Of a DNA stretch of 64,000 nt, positions 61,088 to 64,000 are shown one piece after another; positions within the stretch are counted from its first letter, which is position 1, and the number at the start of each line of letters is the position of its first letter. Made by a program: the position numbers and the translations under genes. Source of the stretch: Flavimaricola sp. (GTDB taxonomy: Bacteria > Pseudomonadota > Alphaproteobacteria > Rhodobacterales > Rhodobacteraceae); assembly GCA_029255105.1 (NCBI GenBank), contig JAQWWH010000016.1:106345-170344 (forward strand), written 5' to 3'. The notes under the pieces were generated by a model that saw only the letters and a program-made list of their open reading frames with translations, did not search any database and was not told where the DNA came from.

Positions 61088-61438
61088 TTCGCGTCTTGCC
61101 CTGAACGGGTTATTATACCCGTTCGGGTATATTTTGGCGCATTCGTCCGCACTCTGTATTCTCTAGTCCAGTAGCGGGTTTGGCCCCAAATTTGCTAATG
61201 ATTTGAAAGGGGAAAGCAGAGGGTTGGCCTTAGCCAATTTAATGCAGACCTCGGCCTCACTTCCTCAGGGGGTGGTTGCCCAATGTTTTGGGGGCCACCC
61301 TATGAAGTAATACTTTTTGTGGTGTGGCCGCTGTTGCGCAACTCCAGATGTGCGGCGGCAAAAAATGGGGCGCACCCTATGGCGTTTAAGCGCAGCTAAA
61401 ATAACAGCACCCATTGATGCAGACCTTTTTTAGCGGTG

Positions 61439-61462
61439 CCCGCTCCATTCGGCGGGATTTTT
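61439..61462 (+). terminator. Terminator-like hairpin in the gene-free region
   Basis: CCCGC-tccattcg-GCGGG is followed by ATTTTT. If a small RNA is made rightward here, this would be its end. Confidence 0.45.
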
Positions 61463-61511
61463 AAAGCTGCTACAGGGTGCGCCCTGGCGGCATTTCGAAT
61501 GGCAAGTGGGC

Positions 61512-61547
61512 GGGTCGGCGGCATTTTGCGTCGACCCGATCCTTTTT
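61512..61547 (+). terminator. Second terminator-like hairpin in the gene-free region
   Basis: GGGTCG and CGACCC flank a GC-rich loop (GCGGCATTTTGCGT) and are followed by GATCCTTTTTG. Confidence 0.4.
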
Positions 61548-61887
61548 GTGGAACCCGACAGATTGCAGTGGGCGGTGTCCGGTGCGGGTTACGCATGATC
61601 AAAACAGACGCCTTTCATCGTCAGGTAAACCGCAGTCAAAGGCCGGTTTTTCGGCGCGGGCCGTCGGTCCCATACGGCAAGTATTGCGAATGCCATGAAC
61701 CTGCTCACCATTTTTCTGCGAAATTCCTGTTCCGTCCACGTCCCCCCGATTGGCAATGAGCCAATGGCATGGCAACCAAATGGAGCCTCTCTCGCGTGAG
61801 GAGGGCGCACATCATCATTCGGTTTGAGAACAACCTTGCCAGTCAGGGAAAAGTTCGGGTGACGAACTGGCGGCGATAGCCGGCCCG

Positions 61888-62199
61888 TCAAAAACGCTCG
61901 GCCCTCAGAACTTTGCAATCGGTAATGCTGACCACGCCGATATGGCGTTCAACAACCTCAAAGGCCGAGGCCAGGAGGTCGTCCAGCCGCTCTGGTCGGA
62001 TCAGACAGATCACGGCGACCATTCCGCTGGCCCGGCCAATCTGGCCTTCGCGGCTCCACTGTCCGGACCGGCCAGAGCCGCCAAGGACGGGGAGAATTGT
62101 GAAACCGGTCACCCCGGCTTTGACAAGGGCGTCAGTCAATCGGCGTTCCAAAGGGGCCTCGATGACGATCTCAACACGTTTCGCGGTATGGGTCTGCAT
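61888..62199 (-). CDS. sbtB: SbtB-like PII-family signalling protein
   Basis: The 103-residue protein is a PII-like ferredoxin-fold trimer subunit: KRVEIVIEAPLERRLTDALVKAGVTGFTILPVLGGSGRSG, a T-loop region (GQWSREGQIGRASGM), and VERHIGVVSITDCKVLRAERF at the end. Cyanobacterial SbtB binds AMP/ADP/cAMP and inhibits SbtA; the C-terminal CGPxGC R-loop of many cyanobacterial SbtB proteins is not present. The ATG follows GCAGGAGG and lies 2 bp after the sbtA stop, so the genes are co-translated. Confidence 0.85.
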   Translation of the reverse strand: MQTHTAKRVEIVIEAPLERRLTDALVKAGVTGFTILPVLGGSGRSGQWSREGQIGRASGMVAVICLIRPERLDDLLASAFEVVERHIGVVSITDCKVLRAERF

Positions 62200-62201
62200 C
62201 G

Positions 62202-63179
62202 TCAGCCTCCTGCCATCATTTGGGCCACCGCGACATAAAGCGGGATACCCACCACAAGGTTAAACGGAAACGTCACCCCAAGTGACAGGGTCAGATAGAC
62301 TGAGGGGTTAGCCTCTGGCAGGGCTACGCGCATGGCGGCAGGCACCGCGATGTAGCTGGCCGACGCACTTAGAACCATCATCAGGGCAACCCCGCCAGTG
62401 GACAAGCCGATCAACATCCCAAGGGCAAGACCGGCAAGCGAACCGACGACCGGCATCGCCACGCCAAAGCCGATGGCGCCAATGCCCAGTCCCGCGCTGC
62501 GCGCACCGCGCAGGCCGCGCCCGGCCACAAGGCCCATGTCCAGCAGAAACAGGCACAGCACCCCTTGGAACGGCGAGACGATAAAGCTTTCGATCTTGGC
62601 CAAACCTTCTGCCCCTGTCAGGCCCCCGATAAAGAAGGACCCGACAAGAAGGACGATAGACCCGTTCAAAAGGATTTCCCGAAGCAACCCGGGCTCCATC
62701 TTGCCAGATCCTCCGCGGGCCATGATCCATAGGGCGGACAGAATGGCGGGGGCTTCCATCGCTGCAGCGACGGCCACCATATAGCCCTCCGCCTCAATCC
62801 CGCGACCGCCTAGAACTGACGTGGCGGTGACAAACGTTACGATCGAGATCGAGCCGTAATGTGCAGCAACCGCGGCCGCATCCGTGCGACTAAGCCCGGT
62901 CATCACGCGCAACATGGCAAAGGCAATGAAGGGCAGGCCAAACGACAGGATCACGCCCGCCAGGATGGCCAGCGCCAATTTTGCGTCAAGGCCGTGGTCC
63001 GCGACGCTCGCCCCGCCTTTGAAGCCGATAGCAAAGAGAAGATAGATGGACATGGCCTTGGCGGCAGCCTCTGGCACCATCAGGTCCGACCGGCCAAGGG
63101 CAGCGGCGAGACCGAGGACAAAGCTCAGGATGATCGGCGACAGCAGGTTGTCGGCCGCAAGAGAAAGAATATCGTTCAC
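62202..63179 (-). CDS. sbtA: Sodium-dependent bicarbonate transporter SbtA
   Basis: The 325-residue protein has about ten helices in two inverted halves. Motifs typical of SbtA are SADLLLxx-like SAAHYGSISIVTF (here VAAHYGSISIVTF) and SASASYIAVPAAMR with LPEANPSVYLTLSLGVTFPFN. It would import HCO3- with Na+. The start is a GTG 6 bases after AGAGG (the track starts one codon earlier at a TTG). It lies 9 bp after the carbonic anhydrase stop. Confidence 0.9.
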   Translation of the reverse strand: MNDILSLAADNLLSPIILSFVLGLAAALGRSDLMVPEAAAKAMSIYLLFAIGFKGGASVADHGLDAKLALAILAGVILSFGLPFIAFAMLRVMTGLSRTDAAAVAAHYGSISIVTFVTATSVLGGRGIEAEGYMVAVAAAMEAPAILSALWIMARGGSGKMEPGLLREILLNGSIVLLVGSFFIGGLTGAEGLAKIESFIVSPFQGVLCLFLLDMGLVAGRGLRGARSAGLGIGAIGFGVAMPVVGSLAGLALGMLIGLSTGGVALMMVLSASASYIAVPAAMRVALPEANPSVYLTLSLGVTFPFNLVVGIPLYVAVAQMMAGG

Positions 63180-63188
63180 CAAAAACCT

Positions 63189-63839
63189 CTAGTTCAGGGG
63201 TTCAAAGCTGTGGCGTGTCTCGTCCCAATAGCGCAGCGATCCGTCGCCGATATGGTTCCAAAGACCGTGCAGGGTCAGCCTGCCATCCTCGACCGCTTCG
63301 CGTACAAACGGAAATCCCATCAGGTTGTCGAGCGAGATCACGACCGATTCCTGTTCCAGCGCCCTCAAACGCTCGCTCCGGTCGCCTTGCGGCAGGCGAT
63401 CATATCCCGGGCGCAGGATATCCATCCAGCGGCCAATAAAACTGGTCGTCTTTTCCAACTCGGGCGCATCGCCCGAACACATATCATAACAGCCTTCCAC
63501 CCCGCCGCATCCCGAATGCCCAAGGACGATCAGGTGCGACACGTGCAAGGTGCTGACCGCATATTCAACTGCCGCCGACGTCCCGTGATGGTCACTGTCC
63601 GGGGCATAGGGGGGCACAAGATTGGCGATGTTGCGGTGAATAAAGAACTCACCCTGATCGGCACCAAAGATCGAGGTCACATGAACCCGGCTGTCACAAC
63701 AGGAAACCACCATGGCCCGCGGGCGCTGTCCTTCTTCGGCTAGGCGGCGGTACCAGCCCTGGTTCTCGGCATATGTCGTCGCTTTCCAGCCCAGATAGCG
63801 TCGGATCAGATATTCTGGCAGCGGACGCGCATGTGTCAT
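63189..63839 (-). CDS. Beta-class carbonic anhydrase
   Basis: The 216-residue protein has the beta-CA zinc site: Cys47, Asp49 and Arg51 in SCCDSRVHV, then His108 and Cys111 in LGHSGCGGVEGC. The alpha-helical N-terminal arm (RPLPEYLIRRYLGWKATTYAENQGWYRRL) is typical of the class. It interconverts CO2 and HCO3-. The start MTHAR follows GGAG. It is the first gene of a CA-sbtA-sbtB operon, with the carbonic anhydrase and transporter coupled. Confidence 0.95.
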   Translation of the reverse strand: MTHARPLPEYLIRRYLGWKATTYAENQGWYRRLAEEGQRPRAMVVSCCDSRVHVTSIFGADQGEFFIHRNIANLVPPYAPDSDHHGTSAAVEYAVSTLHVSHLIVLGHSGCGGVEGCYDMCSGDAPELEKTTSFIGRWMDILRPGYDRLPQGDRSERLRALEQESVVISLDNLMGFPFVREAVEDGRLTLHGLWNHIGDGSLRYWDETRHSFEPLN

Positions 63840-64000
63840 CGTGGGTCTCCGGTCATTTCGGTCCGTTCCAGTGCTCTTAAGCGGGAAATCGACAAAATTC
63901 GAGAGGTAATCGTGTGCAGGAAGGCCTGCCGTCAACTCTTTGAGAAGCAAAATGACTCATGCTTCGGGAATGTGCTCGAACCGTCCAAACCGCCAAGAAC

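Larger units (their letters stand above)
61088..61887. other. 800-bp gene-free region with hairpins and short repeats
   Basis: No ORF in the six frames is convincing. Content includes a hairpin GGGTGG...CCACCC near 61270-61300, direct repeats of ATGCAGACCT (61242 and 61417) and CACCCTATG (61296 and 61373), an inverted pair GGGCGCACCCT/AGGGTGCGCCC (61369 and 61475), and two terminator-like hairpins at 61439 and 61512. Base composition looks less GC-rich than coding DNA. It may encode one or more small RNAs or be a gene remnant. Confidence 0.5.

Noticed and set aside
63957-64000. Possible 3' end of a minus-strand gene (last residues FGRFEHIPEA)
   Set aside because: Only 13 codons are open before the window edge, which is not enough to separate a gene end from chance. 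The two other minus frames are also open over most of this stretch.

Overview
The window looks like chromosomal DNA from a marine-type member of the Rhodobacteraceae (Roseobacter group, Alphaproteobacteria). The evidence is high GC, a CcrM-type GANTC methyltransferase beside rnhB, DUF2125, DUF3576 and DUF4170 proteins, a lpxK-waaA-DUF4170-cysQ-like-pmbA block, a holA-lptE-leuS block, and a complete beta-hydroxyaspartate cycle cluster. There is no rRNA, phage, transposase, integrase or CRISPR array. One tRNA gene, tRNA-Arg(CCT), is present.

Layout. 0-6.5 kb: the 3' end of dxs, an RraA-like protein, a NavAb-like voltage-gated sodium channel, an AIG1-like membrane protein, a YeeZ-type SDR, a methyltransferase, a fatty acid desaturase and an MFS permease. 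6.6-11.6 kb: a minus-strand acyl-CoA catabolic cluster (class II aldolase, acyl-CoA dehydrogenase, NDP-forming acyl-CoA synthetase, CaiD-like hydratase). 11.7-17.7 kb: purine salvage (adenine deaminase and AMP nucleosidase, overlapping), an HU protein, an EamA exporter, and a CcdA/Tat-thioredoxin pair. 17.6-24.1 kb: bhcR divergent from bhcABCD (glyoxylate assimilation), then a LacI-type regulator. 24.2-26.8 kb: the tRNA and a small regulatory/secreted region with a membrane-anchored winged-helix protein.

27-34.7 kb: rnhB-ccrM, an oxidoreductase, AlkB-type hydroxylase with mutY, then dciA, a DsbA-like protein and a CaiB-type CoA-transferase. 34.7-42.5 kb: envelope genes (lpxK, waaA, DUF4170, cysQ-like, pmbA) and two tandem DUF2125 proteins. 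42.6-49 kb: an SDR, a flavoprotein, a GST, yjbH-yjbF exopolysaccharide-type genes and two small near-duplicate secreted/membrane proteins. 49-55 kb: holA, lptE, leuS, a DUF3576 lipoprotein and a porin. 55-61 kb: a YggS-type protein, malonyl-CoA synthetase, a BciB/HCAR-like iron-sulfur flavoprotein, asd and an MFS permease. 61.1-61.9 kb is non-coding with several hairpins. 61.9-63.8 kb is a carbonic anhydrase-SbtA-SbtB operon for bicarbonate uptake.

Themes. Carbon metabolism dominates: the bhc genes turn two glyoxylate into oxaloacetate without CO2 loss, MatB makes malonyl-CoA, and the SbtA/SbtB/carbonic anhydrase operon handles inorganic carbon. Envelope biogenesis is the second theme (LpxK, WaaA, LptE, Yjb proteins, porin). 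A dispersed intergenic repeat (GC-rich hairpin, then GGATAYTT, then ATCCGAAGAAG) recurs at several gene ends. The observations I rate highest are the CA-SbtA-SbtB operon in an apparent heterotroph, the bhc cluster with a visible operator array, the membrane-bound winged-helix regulator with an overlapping secreted partner, and the twin microproteins beside yjbHF. No searches were run; family assignments come from reading motifs.
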